A stretch of 64,000 nucleotides of DNA from Hibiscus mutabilis (taxonomy: Eukaryota; Streptophyta; Magnoliopsida; Malvales; Malvaceae): assembly GCA_019671005.1 (NCBI GenBank), contig CM033715.1, positions 9,734,001 through 9,798,000 of the forward strand. Reading direction: 5' to 3'. Made by a program: the position numbers and the translations under genes. Positions 46,869 through 59,108 of the stretch are shown one piece after another. Below the pieces are notes generated by a model. That model made no database searches. It was not told where the DNA came from and saw nothing but the letters and a program-made list of their open reading frames with translations. The stretch's first letter is position 1. The number at the start of each line of letters is the position of its first letter.

Positions 46869-49004
46869 CTAACAAGGAGGAAGGTCTTTTGGAGGAGGCA
46901 AAATGGATTGATTGGGTCCCTTTCCATTCTCTACTACAAATGCTGTCTTCAAACCCCATCCTGTATGAAGCTCCAGGTGACAGTGCATGAACCAAACTCC
47001 TGAAACATCCCAATACAAATTCACTTGATTAGATTACAACCACTTTTCATTTTTAATGCAATGTTTGATGTCTAGTTTCTGATTGATGTGTACCTGGATT
47101 ATCAGCCCTGAACCTTATCGCCGTCCAACCCCCCGTCGGTACTCCCACCGTGTTTCTTTCGGGAGGATCTACCAAGTTATATTTCGCAGGATCTTTGGCC
47201 GGATCAAAGTTCCCGATTCCAGTCCCTACGACGAAGAAATTGTAACCATGAAGGTGGAATGGATGGGATTCAACAGTTAGAAGATTGGTATCCTGTAGTA
47301 CTAACTCGACTGTCGAGTTGAAAGCAATCTTGCTTAGCCTGGTGCCTAAAGTAGTACCAAGATTTGCAGTCAATGGTGCACCGGTGTAATTGAACGGTTT
47401 AGGAGGGCGGTCGGGGAAATCTGCAGTAAATACTCCCTTGATGTTGAAGTAATGAGCTTGAAGGAGGCCGATATGTGGCATAACAAAGGTGATGTTGTTC
47501 AAAGATGCAGTGAGTTGTGTTCCGTTCAAACAAGTTGCACATTGGTTGATTCCTAGTCCAGCTGTGTAGAAAAGATGTCTGTCCACTTTAAGAGGCACAT
47601 TTGCTGGGTACAATGGAGAGTTGAGGTTCCTGAGTTTGGCATTGTAGCTCAGTGCAAAAGCAGTGTCATTGGGTAATGGTAGTTGAGGAAGGATTGGTAG
47701 GACTGTGTTGGGAACACCCTTGTATTGAAGTATAGCCGTAGCGGTTTTATTGTCGACCGTCAACGGTGCATCCATAAAAGGCCTAGCACCCATGAAATAT
47801 CTGCTGGGTGCTTGGTTAGCTTGGACAAGCACATTTGTGGTTTGCCCTGGCGCTACTAAAATAGCTTGTGTTGTAAATGGTTTGGTATAAACTGCGTCTA
47901 TTTCTACCACCGTCATATTATGGCCTGCAACCGCAAAGAAAAGTTCGTCGTTGAGTGCAGCATTGATGATTCTCAAGAGATAAGTCTTTCCTTGTTCAAC
48001 CTCCATTGCAAATGTATCTGCAGCAGCAGGAAAAAAAAGTAGAAAAAGAATGCAAGGCCTGCCCTGAATCCCCTAACAGTACTCCAGTAGCAGACACTAG
48101 AAGCTTACGTTTCTCGGAACATGGGAACAATGGCCCTGGCTTTCCATTAATGGTGTGAGCATCAGATGTATTTGGTGGCAACCCCAACTTGTTTCCTTGT
48201 TTAACGATTTCTTCGACATCGTTATTCCACCATTCACCTGCATTTTCGATGTACGAGAATTACATGAATCATGTAACTAGAATAGGACTTGACTCGACTT
48301 AACTCACCGTTATGGATCAAATCATCCCATACCTAAAATTATGTTAGTTTCTCTGTAAGGCTGGGGAAAAGGAAAAGGGGTCCCTTGTTTCGGCATGATG
48401 ACGATTGCACCATAAACAGTGGCTCTTAGCCAAAAGATATGAGCATGCCACCACAGGGTTCCTCTTTGACCTGTTACATTAAAATCATAAGTGTAGCTAT
48501 GCCCACTCTGTATGGGGCATTGTGTTATATAAGCTGGTCCATCTGCCCATCCGTTGCGAAACTGTTTGAGTCCATGCCTGCCAATGCCAAGACACCAAAT
48601 TGGTTGAAAACGACACGAGAATCACATTTTCTCAGGCAAAGATGCAATGCTTACCAATGAATAGACATGTTATAGTGTGCAGAATTAGTGACATTAATGA
48701 GAACTCTGTCGCCTTCTCTAGCGTAAATGGTTGGACCAGGAAACATCCCATTTACAGTGACAATAGGTTTAGCATGGCATAACCTGCTAACATTTTTCAC
48801 TTGAATCTGAAACAACAACAACCACCCCAAGCATTAATCATTAGAAAACAAACTAAAAAAATGCAGTTGAACATGCTAGTGTTTCCATATGCCTACATCA
48901 AACTGGTATGTTTTCAGAGCTGCATCTGCAGGAATCGAAACGAAACCAACTAGACAGAGCAAGAAAAAGAATGACCCAGAGCTGAAAGTTTTGCCCATTG
49001 CCAT
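46869..49004 (-). CDS. Laccase (multicopper oxidase), six exons, 562 aa
   Basis: Secreted four-copper oxidase that couples phenol or monolignol oxidation to reduction of O2 to water; plant laccases polymerise lignin or flavonoids in the apoplast. Exons (minus): 48897-49004, 48655-48806, 48333-48577, 48109-48237, 47094-48017, 46869-46999. A hydrophobic signal peptide (SFFFLLCLVGFVSIPADA) precedes ALKTYQFD. Copper ligands in order: HWHG at 86-89, WWHAH at 129-133, HPFHLHG at 463-469, HCHLELHTGWGL at 525-536, with a Leu at the T1 axial position. Many N-x-S/T sites occur. The end LPPPKDLPPC is typical. ATG at 48998 is an alternative start. A miR397-like site lies in exon 5. The paralogue class (LAC number) is not assigned. 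Confidence 0.96.
47948..47968 (-). promoter_or_regulatory. Probable miR397 target site in laccase exon 5
   Basis: The mRNA reads CATCAATGCTGCACTCAAC then GA, coding INAALND. Against miR397 it has one G:U pair at miRNA position 15, one mismatch at position 3, and a perfect centre. miR397 is known to cleave many plant laccase mRNAs at this conserved position. The sequence match is seen; the cleavage is inferred. Confidence 0.75.
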
Positions 49005-49055
49005 CTTCAGAGCTTAATTCTTGTGATGAGACATGGGGAGCAAGGTTTAATGGGG

Positions 49056-49063
49056 TATTTATA
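49056..49063 (-). promoter_or_regulatory. Candidate TATA box of laccase
   Basis: The minus strand reads TATAAATA 52 nt upstream of the laccase ATG, predicting a very short leader of about 20-25 nt. Confidence 0.6.
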
Positions 49064-49689
49064 GAGCCTGGATAAGGTTAAAGCAATGCTATCAGTTTGT
49101 TTAAAGGTCTAGCAAAGGTCGAACATGGAGGCTTGTAAGCAAAAGATGACCGGAACTTGAATGAAATACAAAGAAACGAAAACCATGTGTGAATGAATAA
49201 AATAGTTGGAAATATAAGCATGAGAGCTACTTAAAACCAAACATTGTATGGTTTGCCATTGCCTTGAAGCGGAGAGCTTTATCGTTAAGGAAAAGTGTTG
49301 AGGTTTGCTTCAGATTCCAGCTGCCGCAGGTTGTTCAAAATGTTTATTTAACTACTTTCAATTCAACAGTCATATAGTCAATAGTCACCTGGGAGAAAAT
49401 GAAGCTTCTCATTTAGTTGTTCGAATTGAATAAAGTAAACATGGTGTAAATTAGGAATGTATCGTAGGCTATAATCAATGTGTTACGTGGAATTTAATGC
49501 ATTAGCAAATCCTGGTGAATTCTGAAAATGTAAGCCAACCAGTGAGTTTTATTTTATTTCATCAACTTGAACCTCTCCCTTTAGATTGTAGGGGTGAAAA
49601 GTTGATAACAATTCAGTTAGGGTCAATCTTGAAAAAAAATGTTGTTACTATATAATATTCTAATTCTTAAAAACGTAAATAAAATACAA

Positions 49690-49865
49690 ACATGTTGGTC
49701 TAAATAGTAAACAGCTTGGTATCGCTTAAGTATGTCTCAAGTTCAAAGTTTGTGTATGTAAAATTTTACTGGGAGATTCACCCAACTAAACAAAGTATAC
49801 GTGGGTCAATCCGAATTAGTCAAGGCAAAACCATGGAGAACCATGAGGACAACAAAAAAAACCTA
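49690..49865 (+). repeat. SINE-like dispersed repeat, copy 3
   Basis: AACAGCTTGGTATCGCTTAA, GTATGTCTCAAGTTCAAAG, GGGAGATTCACCCAACTAAA, GTCAATCCGAATTAGTCAAG and terminal ACAACAAAAAAAACC follow the order of the copy at 36240-36420. Confidence 0.55.
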
Positions 49866-50174
49866 AATAAAATATTTATTGTTACATATACATCACATAC
49901 CGTTATATATTAGACACGAATAGTGAAATGACATGATATATTAACAAATCCTGAAAATTGAATATTAATTTGATCTTAACTCTAAACAATTCAATAACTC
50001 TAACCCTTCATATTTAAAAAAATCTCCATTTTATTCCTTCTTCCTCTTTTAAATTATTTGTCCTTCTCCCCTGATAATTTTATTGAATTATTTCAAAATA
50101 GGATAAAATTAGTAGAATGTATAAATTCTGAAACTAAAAATATTATTATATTAAATTACATGGGTAAAACTTTG

Positions 50175-50434
50175 ATACACAGGCTGTGTAAAATTAATTT
50201 TACACAAGCTTGTGTATTTACACTATAAAAACCCAAATCCTAAATTTCTAACCCTAATCCTAAAAAACTAAATCCTACACTCTAAACCCTAAACCCTAAA
50301 TTCTAAACACTAACATTAAATTCTAAACCCTACAACCTAGACCCCTAAACCTTAAACCCTAAACTAAAATCCTAACCCTAAAACTAAAAGGCACGTGTAA
50401 ACTAAAGTTTACACGGCCTGTGTATTAAATTTTT
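50175..50434. repeat. Hairpin-flanked block of telomere-like CCCTAAA repeats
   Basis: A left palindrome at 50175-50217 (ATACACAGGCTGTGTAAAA then TTTTACACAAGCTTGTGTAT) and a right one at 50391-50434 (ACGTGTAAACT, AGTTTACACGGCCTGTGTAT) bracket about 165 bp of degenerate CCCTAAA/CCTAAAC repeats (50228-50390). The outer ends ATACACAGGC and GCCTGTGTAT are inverted repeats of each other. It could be a MITE that contains an interstitial telomere-like array, or an array flanked by hairpins. Not a true telomere. Confidence 0.7.
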
Positions 50435-51347
50435 TTTCCAAATTACATTAGACGTCAGTTTTAATTTAACAATAAAATTACATGTTTGTAAGTTGTAACA
50501 ATATTTTAATTGAGTAAATTGTTTCTAACTTTTACGAAAATGTATAATTTTATTACCAAGTCTAAAATTAAGTCACCTTGTGTGCAGTTTATCCTATTTT
50601 CAAATCAACTAAAAAAATATTAGTAAAAGGTTATGTTCCTCAACCCATGCGAACTGTGAACCGCTAGCAACTATATTGGAGGGCTTATACGGGACCATCA
50701 CGGTCACTGGCTTGGTGGTTTAGCCAGGAGAATCGGTAACACATAGTTTGTTAATGCGAAATTACGAACTAACCGGTCATTTCTCCTAAATCCATCAAAA
50801 ACAAAACTAGTGGACTAGTGAAAATAAGTATAGAAAATATTTGTCATTTTTCAGTGTCCCTACTTATATCTTATATTAAAAAACTAAGTTTAATATTTAA
50901 AATTAGAGGCTAAAATTTAGAGCATTAAGTGTAAGGTGTATTGTTTAAAATTTAAAATTTAACTTTTTAATGTTGAGATACGGAAAAGAGACAGAAAAAA
51001 AAAACAGAGGATTTATGTCCGTGAAAATAGGACCATATGAGAACAAACACCAGTAACTTGATTCTACCTACAAACCCAGTCCTATCTCTCGATATATAAA
51101 AACAGAGGTAGACAAAAGTAGCAATAGTTTCACAAAAACAACAAAAAAAAAGAAACAGATGAGATGTGTTTGAAACCCCATCTACGTTAATCACAAATTA
51201 TTATTGATCTACTTATTTCATGGCTTTTTCTCGGTTAATCACAAATTATTAGCTCCTAATCCACACAAATAAGATATGTTAGAAGCGCCATCTAAGTTAG
51301 CCCATGGGAAATATGGAGAACTTATTTAGCAAAGGGGAAAATGTTTA

Positions 51348-53202
51348 TTACAGCAGTCGTCTTCGAAAGTTACGGGTAGTGCCTTGGTAGGTACTAACCA
51401 GCAAACCTACTCCTAACCCGATTCCAACACAGATGCTGAGGCCTATTCCGACTCCCACCCTCACACCTGCATTGAACCAAGACAGCTCCCCATCTTCACC
51501 ATCAATATAATCCACCCCTGAATACACATAGCTGCGGTCTTCACCTTCTGATTTATGATTCAAGTAATCCGGTATCTGTAAAAAAGGAGAGAGAAATGAA
51601 AAGCAGAATGTTAAGTCAGACATACATTTTTGTGATTCAAGTATATGAACACATCAATATAGTTGGCACTTGCACAGTCGCTATGTAAAGTAGGCTTTAT
51701 TATTTCTTCTTGGTACAAAACAGGGTCACAGACCGGAAATAGATAACAGGGTTGCAGATGCTCGGTTCGAACTCTAGTGCCAATTGGATAAACCTCAGGT
51801 TCAACAGTAGAGAGGTAAGACATAACAACTCCAATAGACGCATAATAGTTGAATTACCGAGTATCAAACTAGAATCCAGGTGCTAAACCGGTATGTTGGT
51901 GCAAAAAGTTAAACTACATTCCGAGACCGAGTCACTTGTGTCGTTAGCTTTCAACTAATTAACAGATCTTTGTGCCAAATAATTACCACTCAGGGATGTT
52001 TGAGGCGCAGAAGGATACCTCAAAGAAGCAAAGACAATACGGCAGGACAATTTCTTCCCGAACCTTTAAGTTGTAAACAGCATGATAAATTTTTAATGAG
52101 ATTGACCTCAACATGATATTCAAGCCTTCTCTACCCTTTCGAAGGCAATTACTAGTATCCAAGGCAAATATACAGATATAATAAAACAGAATGTGCAGGC
52201 ATTGTATGAACTGAACAAAGGATTACTGACATAGGAAATGAAATAAATGTACGCAACTGTGCCAGTACTGTATTAGGTAAAGTGTTAACAATGTCGTACA
52301 CAGCTTAGTTCGAGTACTACCTTTTGAGTTGAAAGTCTATTTAAAGGCAAGATTGATTCTTAGTAAGGAGATTTGTTAAACGATGAACAATTTAGGGTAT
52401 ATTTGTAGCATATGATGAATGGCTAGGATAACATATCAGTTGAGCAGCGAAGGGGGAACCGGTCAGATTTTTTTGAAGAGCTTGAAATTCAAATGTTAAA
52501 TACCTGCAAAGGGCTAACTTCTTTCTGATCTTCACCTGCTTCATACTCTGGTATCGAATCCAGCATCCCTCTCATTTGCTTCTTCAGTAAACTAGGCTGC
52601 AAAGTTCTAGTTAATATAATTGGATTGCCTGAGAATGACTCAGCAACATAGACCTCAGCTGTGGGTGAAACTGAACCTGGACTGTGATATTGTTTGGCCT
52701 TGAGAAAACCAGTGACTGAAGTTATAGCTGATTCACAGTTCATGCTCCACACCAGGCCACTTCCTCTCGACTCTTTGGGGCAACCGTTGCTCTCACACAA
52801 CTCTAAAACCCCAGATAGCAGAAGAGCATCCTTATTAAAAACCTCAAATTTCGCACTCCCTGTCAGCCTTATGCTATCCGTGCTCACAAAAGTGGCCTCT
52901 TCGGATTTTTTGTCTAGCCGGTCCCTTCTAAGAAGGGTCGATGCACCATCAGAATAGATGGCAGTTCTAACACCATTTACTTCGAGAAGCGTTTCGGGAT
53001 TCAACGGAACATGATTTAGAGTGAGGTATGTAGGAGTTGATTCATCATCAGTCCCACACTTGCTTACTCTAACATAGAAAACTCTTACATCGAGCCATCG
53101 TAACGATCCCTTAGACAATGACTTGTAAGGAGAGTGCCTCGCGACCATGTGGCCATTACTAGTCGGTCCATTTCCATTCGACAATTCATAAACTCTCTCC
53201 AT
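51348..53202 (-). CDS. At1g01500-like protein of unknown function
   Basis: Two coding exons, 52504-53202 and 51348-51575, 308 codons plus TAA; the intron 51576-52503 is GT...AG, phase 0. The protein has a Ser/Gly-rich start (MERVYELSNGNGPTSNGHMV), a core with SLRWLDVRVFYVRVSKC, YLTLNHVPLNPETLLEVNG and SGLVWSMNCESAITSVTGF, and an acidic linker. It ends in a glycine-patterned hydrophobic segment, VGVGIGLSICVGIGLGVGLL, followed by a basic tail RNFRRRLL. I recognise it as the plant family of Arabidopsis At1g01500. The C-terminal segment may anchor it in a membrane. No catalytic motif is seen and the function is unknown. Confidence 0.88.
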
Positions 53203-54261
53203 AATTGTAGAGAATTTAGCCCTCCTTGGTGAAACCTTTCCACTTGCTAAAGTCCATACAAGAAATCATTCCAGCTTAAAAACCTGCAGGAATAAGAACA
53301 AGGTAAAACCAGAGTAATTTCATGCAATTGACAATGACAAACCCAGAAACAGAGCAGGAAACGTGAAACCCTGAAGTTACAAAGATACGAATTTCTGTAT
53401 ATTTTTTCTGCAGCAATTCAAGCAATGACAGAGACAAACATAAGGGCAACTCTTACCAAACTAGAGTAGTAGCAAGAAAAGATAAAGAAGAGATAAGAAG
53501 ATGGATAAATAAGGAGAAAAATCCAAAAGTTCCAGTGTTTTAAGCCTAAAAAAGAAAACTGACATAAACAGCAAAATGCAAAGGCAACCTTAAATTCCAA
53601 TCCCAACATTAAACAAAACCCAGAATCCAAATCAGTGTGGCAACTAAGATTGATTAAAGGCAAACGAGATTTATCTTCCCAAACTCTGAAAAGAAAGGGA
53701 ATCGACTGCAGCATAGAAAAGAACATAAGCAATAATAGCAATTCGGCAATTCCCTAAGATTCAAACAAACTGATTTTCTGAGGCACGTCACGTTAACAGA
53801 CAAAAGAAGACCCATCTTTCTATCCTTCTCTTGAATTCTTATATACATTTAATGCATGCATCATGCATGCGTGGTGATGTATCTGATCACCGCGAAAACA
53901 TCGAAAACAAAAAATGGGTAAACCGAACAGAATCCCGAAAACCCGATTCTATCCGGAAAATGTCATGGCCTTGGGAGGAGATTCGAATGAGTTAAGGATT
54001 CCAAAGAAGAACTCGAAGGAAATTGGGATTGAATCTGAGATGAATGGGGCTAAGAGAGCACGTGAGGAATTAAGAGAGACAAAGAAAACGACAGCGTGTA
54101 TCATTGCTTGTTATTAAAGAGGCCTCAGATGACAATTTTAATGACCACGTGATAGATAAGGACCTGCAAGCCCAGTCAACCGAGCCTAGCTAGCTATTGT
54201 GGATGCTGATGGAGCGGATTCTTGGAAACTTGGAACCGTAGAGCCAGCTGTCAATAATTTC
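53203..54261. other. 5' region of the At1g01500-like gene
   Basis: Probably leader exons with a leader intron: a minus-strand acceptor CCTGCAG sits at about 53284-53290. A CATGCATG-rich (RY-like) tract lies at 53852-53872. A plus-strand frame at 53914-54117 shows no family features. Confidence 0.45.
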
Positions 54262-54474
54262 TGTTAGATTGTACAGGCAGTATATGTGAGGAATTTTTGT
54301 AACGGCAACCTTATCTTTGAAATGAAAAAAACAGATCTTTCTCTCCTGAAATCTATTCTTCTGCTTTTGAAACCTTTTCTTTTCTTTAATTATCTAAGCT
54401 CAGTTGTTATAATTGGTAATCAGAGTCAGGTCTTTGATCCACAATCACTTTGGAAAAACTAAAGAAAAATCAAC

Positions 54475-57400
54475 AAATGGCCGAGAGTGTGGACCTATTT
54501 GAATAAAAGTTGACAAAAAAACCTGAAAAAACAGAACGGATCAGTTTGAAATTAAAATCGAAAAAACGCAAGCAGATTTAAAGAAAATTATTGGACTGTT
54601 GACCAAAGAAGCCAAGAGTATGGAGCCTATCACCCCTGAGAAGCTTCATCAATTATCTGTCAGTAGTCCAACAAAACAGGAAGGTAAGAAACCTGTGCAA
54701 GTTACCATTCTTGATGATAAGGAAAGATGTTCGATGAAGCTAGATGAACCTGGATTATTAGCTTCAAAACTACAAGATACATAATTACATGTTGAAAAAT
54801 TGAAATTAAGGGGCTAGTGGTCTGAAAAAGAGGATACTCCCCTTCTTCAAGCACCTTGTCAATTAGAAAGAAAATATTCAAGCGAAATCTGAAGCACCCT
54901 TAATCTTAAACCTAAGACGGAATTGCACATTTTTGATAAAAAAAAATTTAGGAGCTAGGGGAGGAAGTGTGGAATTTTTTTTTTTTTTATATTCCTGAGG
55001 AAGGAAAATTGGAAGTTGCTGCTATGTATCTCACAGGCAGGGCAGAGATGTGGTTTGATAGTTATATTACGTAAAAGCATAAGGTTACATGGCATGACTT
55101 TGTGGCTGATCTATGCCACAGGTTTGCAGACAAAAACTTGAATGATATTATAAAGGAGTTTAATAGGGTAAACTACATAAATTATCATCTAACTTTGCTC
55201 TCAGACCTATTTTGGTCACTCAACTTTTAAAACGTGCAATTTACTCACTCAACTTTATACATTAAACATACTTGTCACTCTATTGTTTATTTGATAATGT
55301 TGTTATAACGTGGGTTATTTTATTATTATTTTTATTATGATATAATAAATTTACTAATATTTAATTATAAATATAATTTATAATAAAACAATTAAAATCT
55401 CTAAAAATACCTAAATTCCAACCCCCGACCCAATCATCTCTCAATCCCATTTAGCTTTATCTGCTACCACGCAAAAGTGATAAACACTTTTGCCTCAGTC
55501 TTCTCTGTCAAAATATTCCATAACGTTTCCTACTCCACCGTCGTCGGTGGTCGAAACAACGTTTGTCCCTCCATATAAACTTGCCAGTTGATCGATCCGG
55601 TGACTTTAGAGAAATAGAGTTTATTGTTCAAACTGTAAACAGAACTGGAAGAATGCTAAAAGGCATCTCCTTTTGATTTTGAATACCTAAACCCCCATTA
55701 ACGACTTTCTGTTTCAAGAATCACAATAACTAATTTATCACCCCAACAACTCAAAAATAATCAAAGAATTTCGAGATGGTTTCAATCGATTTTGAAGAAG
55801 ACCCAAATCCCATTTTAGTTTATCAATGATACTTATAGGTGGATTCCATTTTTGCCGTGGCAAAGTTCATGAAATATTGATGGTCGTTGTGAACGTTGAA
55901 TAACAACGAATTGTATTTTAATTATTTAGATTTTAATTTTTGTTGCAGTGAAATTGGAGATTGCAACGATGCTAATTTGAGAAGGAAGTGTGGATGGCAG
56001 TCAATTAGTGGTGATGATGCTGGAAGGTGATGATCCAGAGAGGCTAATGGTGGAGTAATGAGGGTTCAGATTTATAGGTCAGCTATTTCTGGTTCCCTAA
56101 GCTATGATGGTTTATGGTTTGTGGAGCAAGTAGGGATGGTAGTCGGTCAATGGAGATGCTAATTTTGAAACTCAACGGCGATGACATCGACAAGAGGTGA
56201 CTGCTATCTGGGCAAATGGGGTTTTAATTTTAAATTATATTTATAATTAAATATTAATAAATTTACTATATTATAATAGAAATAATAATAAAATAGTCCA
56301 CATCGTAACGACGTTATCAAATTAAAGGAGGAGTGACTATATATGTTCGATTTGTGAAGTTGAGTGAGTAAATTGCACGTTTTGAAAGTTGAGTGACCAA
56401 AATAGGCGTGCAGCCAAAGTTGAGTGATGATTTATGTAGTTTACCCAGTTTAATAAGTTACACTAGAAGGGATCTGTGGAGGATTATCAAACCAAATTTG
56501 AGGAATTGAAGCCATACCTTATACAACTCAATCCTGATGTAAGAGAATGATATTTTGTATCCAGTTTCATAAGTGGATTAAAGGAGGAAATGAAACACAA
56601 GGTTAAGGTACATGACCCAAAAACCTTAGTTGTTGCCTTTAGGCAAGCCCAGCTTTATGAATTGGCCTTGGAAGTGGAGAATAGAAAGCAGAAGTACCAA
56701 AGCAAGGGAAACAGTACCACCTTCACTACTACACAGAGAGTTCTCAACTCTACCAGTGCCCTAAAGAAATTCCAGGTGCAATCACCCAACAACCAGTCCT
56801 TAATAGAGTATAGAATAGCCCATAACCTATGTTTTCGATGTGGGGAAAAGTTTATAACAGGGCATCAGTGCAAGGTAAAACAACTGAATTTGATGGAGGA
56901 GGAAAAATTCTTAAAGAAACTGAAGAAGTGGAAGAGGAGATGGATAAGGATGCTCCAGAAGGTGAGGTGCAAGGAGATGTGAATCTAGAGATCTCCATGA
57001 ATGCCCTGACTGGTAACATAGGGTACAACACATTGAGGATTCAATGGGTAATTAAAGGAAGACCAGTGAGCATACTTGTGGCAGTGGAAGCACCCACAGT
57101 TTCATAACACTAATATAGGCTAAGGAAGGAATGGAGGTGGTGCAAACTCACCCATTAGCCATAACTGTAGCTAATGGAGAGAAATTGTACAGCTTAGCAA
57201 GGAGTAATCAGTTGGCATGAAAAATGCAAGGGCAGCTCTTTGATCATGATTTCAGAGTCCTGAAGATAAGAGGCAGTTATATGGTTTTGGGGGTAGACTG
57301 GATGAGAAAATATAGCCCCATTTCAATGGATTTTAAAGAGATGACTTTGAGTTTTGAAAAAGATGGAAAGAAGGTACTATTGTATGAGGGAAATAAACAA

Positions 57401-57580
57401 CCAACTTTAAAACTCATTACAGAGAAGAAATTACAGAAGCTAAGAGACAAAAATACATATTTGAGAAGTATTGGAGGACTACAAAGGAGTATTTGAGGAG
57501 CCAAAGGGAACGCCCCCAGAAAGGTCACATGACCATGCCATCATCCTTAAACCTGGTTCATGCCCTGCTAATGGGAGGCC
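54475..57580 (+). pseudogene. Gypsy gag and pol N-terminal part (broken)
   Basis: Gag start near 54478 (MAESVDLFE). Parts: 54599-54784, then LEVAAMYLTGRAEMWFDSYI and WHDFVADLCHRFADKNLNDI up to the MULE at 55166. After the MULE it continues GSVEDYQTKFEELKPYLIQL and 56590-56982, with a knuckle LCFRCGEKFITGHQCKVKQL (CX2CX6HX2C). 57224-57496 holds the protease C-part (YMVLGVDWMRKYSPISMDFK). RT begins just before the copia insertion. Stops and shifts are numerous. Confidence 0.82.
55166..56446. mobile_element. Non-autonomous Mutator-like element (MULE), 1281 bp
   Basis: Long terminal inverted repeats of about 225 bp (55166-55390 and 56222-56446), beginning GGGTAAACTACATAAAT. Flanked by a perfect 9-bp duplication AGTTTAATA (55157-55165, 56447-56455). 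A 9-bp duplication with long TIRs is diagnostic for Mutator. The ~830-bp interior has higher GC and short open runs, but no transposase is recognisable; it may be captured host sequence. Removing it rejoins the gypsy gag frame. Confidence 0.93.
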
Positions 57581-57585
57581 CTATA

Positions 57586-59094
57586 TGTTGGAGTATGCCC
57601 AAATACCAATCATGAGATGGTTGTAAAAGACATACTTATTTTATCTTGTTTATTAATATAAAGCTATTATTATTATTTCAGACTTATTATGTGCATTGAT
57701 ATATAAATTGAGTTATAATAAAGTCCTTAGAATAATATAGTTATTATTGAATGTCCTTAGTCGAGTATTATTGTGGGCATGAACAATAATAATATATTAA
57801 GACTAATATGTAGTTGATTGATGACAAAATATTGTCATTGACATGGAGATGTCAAAATCAATACATAAGTATGTGTTAGAAAATGACATACTGGACTAAC
57901 CCGCTATGAGCATGTTTATTGGATTATTATGTGACAGTTACAACATTGCTCATAGTGATAACTACATGTAAGATCCTCAGACTTGAGATCATCATTATTT
58001 CAACATCGTGAGTGACTTGTTTTGATGCTGTCAAATGTGTTGTAACTGACTACACTATAAAGACTGATATTGGATATGTCGCAATCTATGTAGCGGAATA
58101 TGGTTGATCAAGATAGGATTTGTCCCTCCTACATAATAGGAGTAGTATCACAGGCCACTTGATTGAGTGAGACTAGAAATGCATAGCCATGCTCGAATAA
58201 ATTGATCTGAGATATCATAGTTATTCGTTTATAGTAGTTTACTCAAGATATCAAGAAATATTAGATGAACTATACAAGTGTGACTATTCCATGACTTGTG
58301 TCCGATCTAGATATAATGACAAAATGATGTAATACATGAAAAGAGTTAATCACGAAAAAAGGTTATGTCAAACCACGACTTCCTGTAACTTAGGTAGCAA
58401 TGATGTATTGCTAGATGTCACCCATTGTTTGTAATATTAGAATTGTTCTAGATATTACTGCTAACGTTGCATGAACCTACAAGGGTCACACCCTATGATT
58501 GAAACGAACAAATATCGACTATATAGCATATGTACAAACTTGTTGTGCACGGAATAAGTAAAAACTAAAATTATTATGATTATTGTAATTATAGATAGTT
58601 TCGTTTATATATATTTTAATACTAGATAATTATTGTACTTATCAGATACTATTAAAATATATATATATATCCCTAAAGAAACATAATTGAAGTAGAATCA
58701 GATTCTACATATTTAATTATATTTAGTTAAATATATTGTATATTTAAATAATCCAAATTTAATTAGAATTAGAGTTTTGAATGCTATATAAAGGCATAAG
58801 GTCTAGAAGCCAATTATGCTTTTTGCAAAAAGCCTCTCTAACAATTAGAGAAGAGAAAATATTGTTCGTTTTGTTCGGGTGAACTGGGTAGAGGCCGAAA
58901 CGTTATTGTGACGACTTGGATACGATATCGTGCTGGAAGAATTGGATTCTCCTAACTCCATGCAGTTTCAGATTTAATTAAGGTAACGTTTCATCACTTT
59001 TCAGCCCGGATTCGTTCCTCGTACATATATCATTGGTGAAATACGTCGGATAATTTTTCTACTGCGTTATGGGGTGTACCAGCGTTTCCTAACA
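57586..59094 (+). repeat. 5' LTR of the copia element, 1509 bp
   Basis: Starts TGTTGGAGTATGCCC and ends CCTAACA, followed by G and the PBS. The first ~380 bp match the fragment at 21039-21420. A TATA-like TATATAAAGG near 58789-58796, with pyrimidine- and purine-rich sequence behind it, may be the element's promoter. Confidence 0.88.
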
Positions 59095-59095
59095 G

Positions 59096-59108
59096 TGGTA
59101 TCAGAGCC
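59096..59108 (+). other. Primer binding site of the copia element
   Basis: TGGTATCAGAGCC, one base after the LTR end, complementary to the 3' end of initiator tRNA-Met, as in most plant copia elements. Confidence 0.93.

Larger units (their letters stand above)
49065..51347. other. Laccase upstream region and repeat-bearing intergenic DNA
   Basis: Includes the laccase promoter to about 49.5 kb, a SINE-like copy (49690-49865) and the telomere-motif element (50175-50434). Otherwise AT-rich with no gene. The 51.2-51.35 kb end is the 3' flank of the At1g01500-like gene. Confidence 0.45.
54262..57585 (+). mobile_element. Ty3/gypsy fragment, split by a MULE and cut by copia
   Basis: A remnant LTR end (54262-54412), a PBS-like TTGGTAATCAGAGTC at 54413 with one inserted base, then gag, a CCHC-like knuckle, protease-region remnants and the start of RT. 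It is interrupted at 55166-56446 by a Mutator-like element and ends at 57585, where a copia LTR begins inside the early RT region. The RT catalytic domain, integrase and 3' LTR are not in the window. Confidence 0.85.

Noticed and set aside
47083..47280. Plus-strand frame antisense to laccase exon 5
   Set aside because: Shadow of the strongly conserved laccase coding strand.
50228..50390. True chromosome-end telomere
   Set aside because: The repeats are degenerate and short (about 165 bp) and lie between genes.
53914..54117. 67-codon plus-strand frame starting MGKPNRIPKTRFYPENVM
   Set aside because: No family feature and a Lys/Glu-rich composition. It lies antisense to the probable leader region of the At1g01500-like gene.
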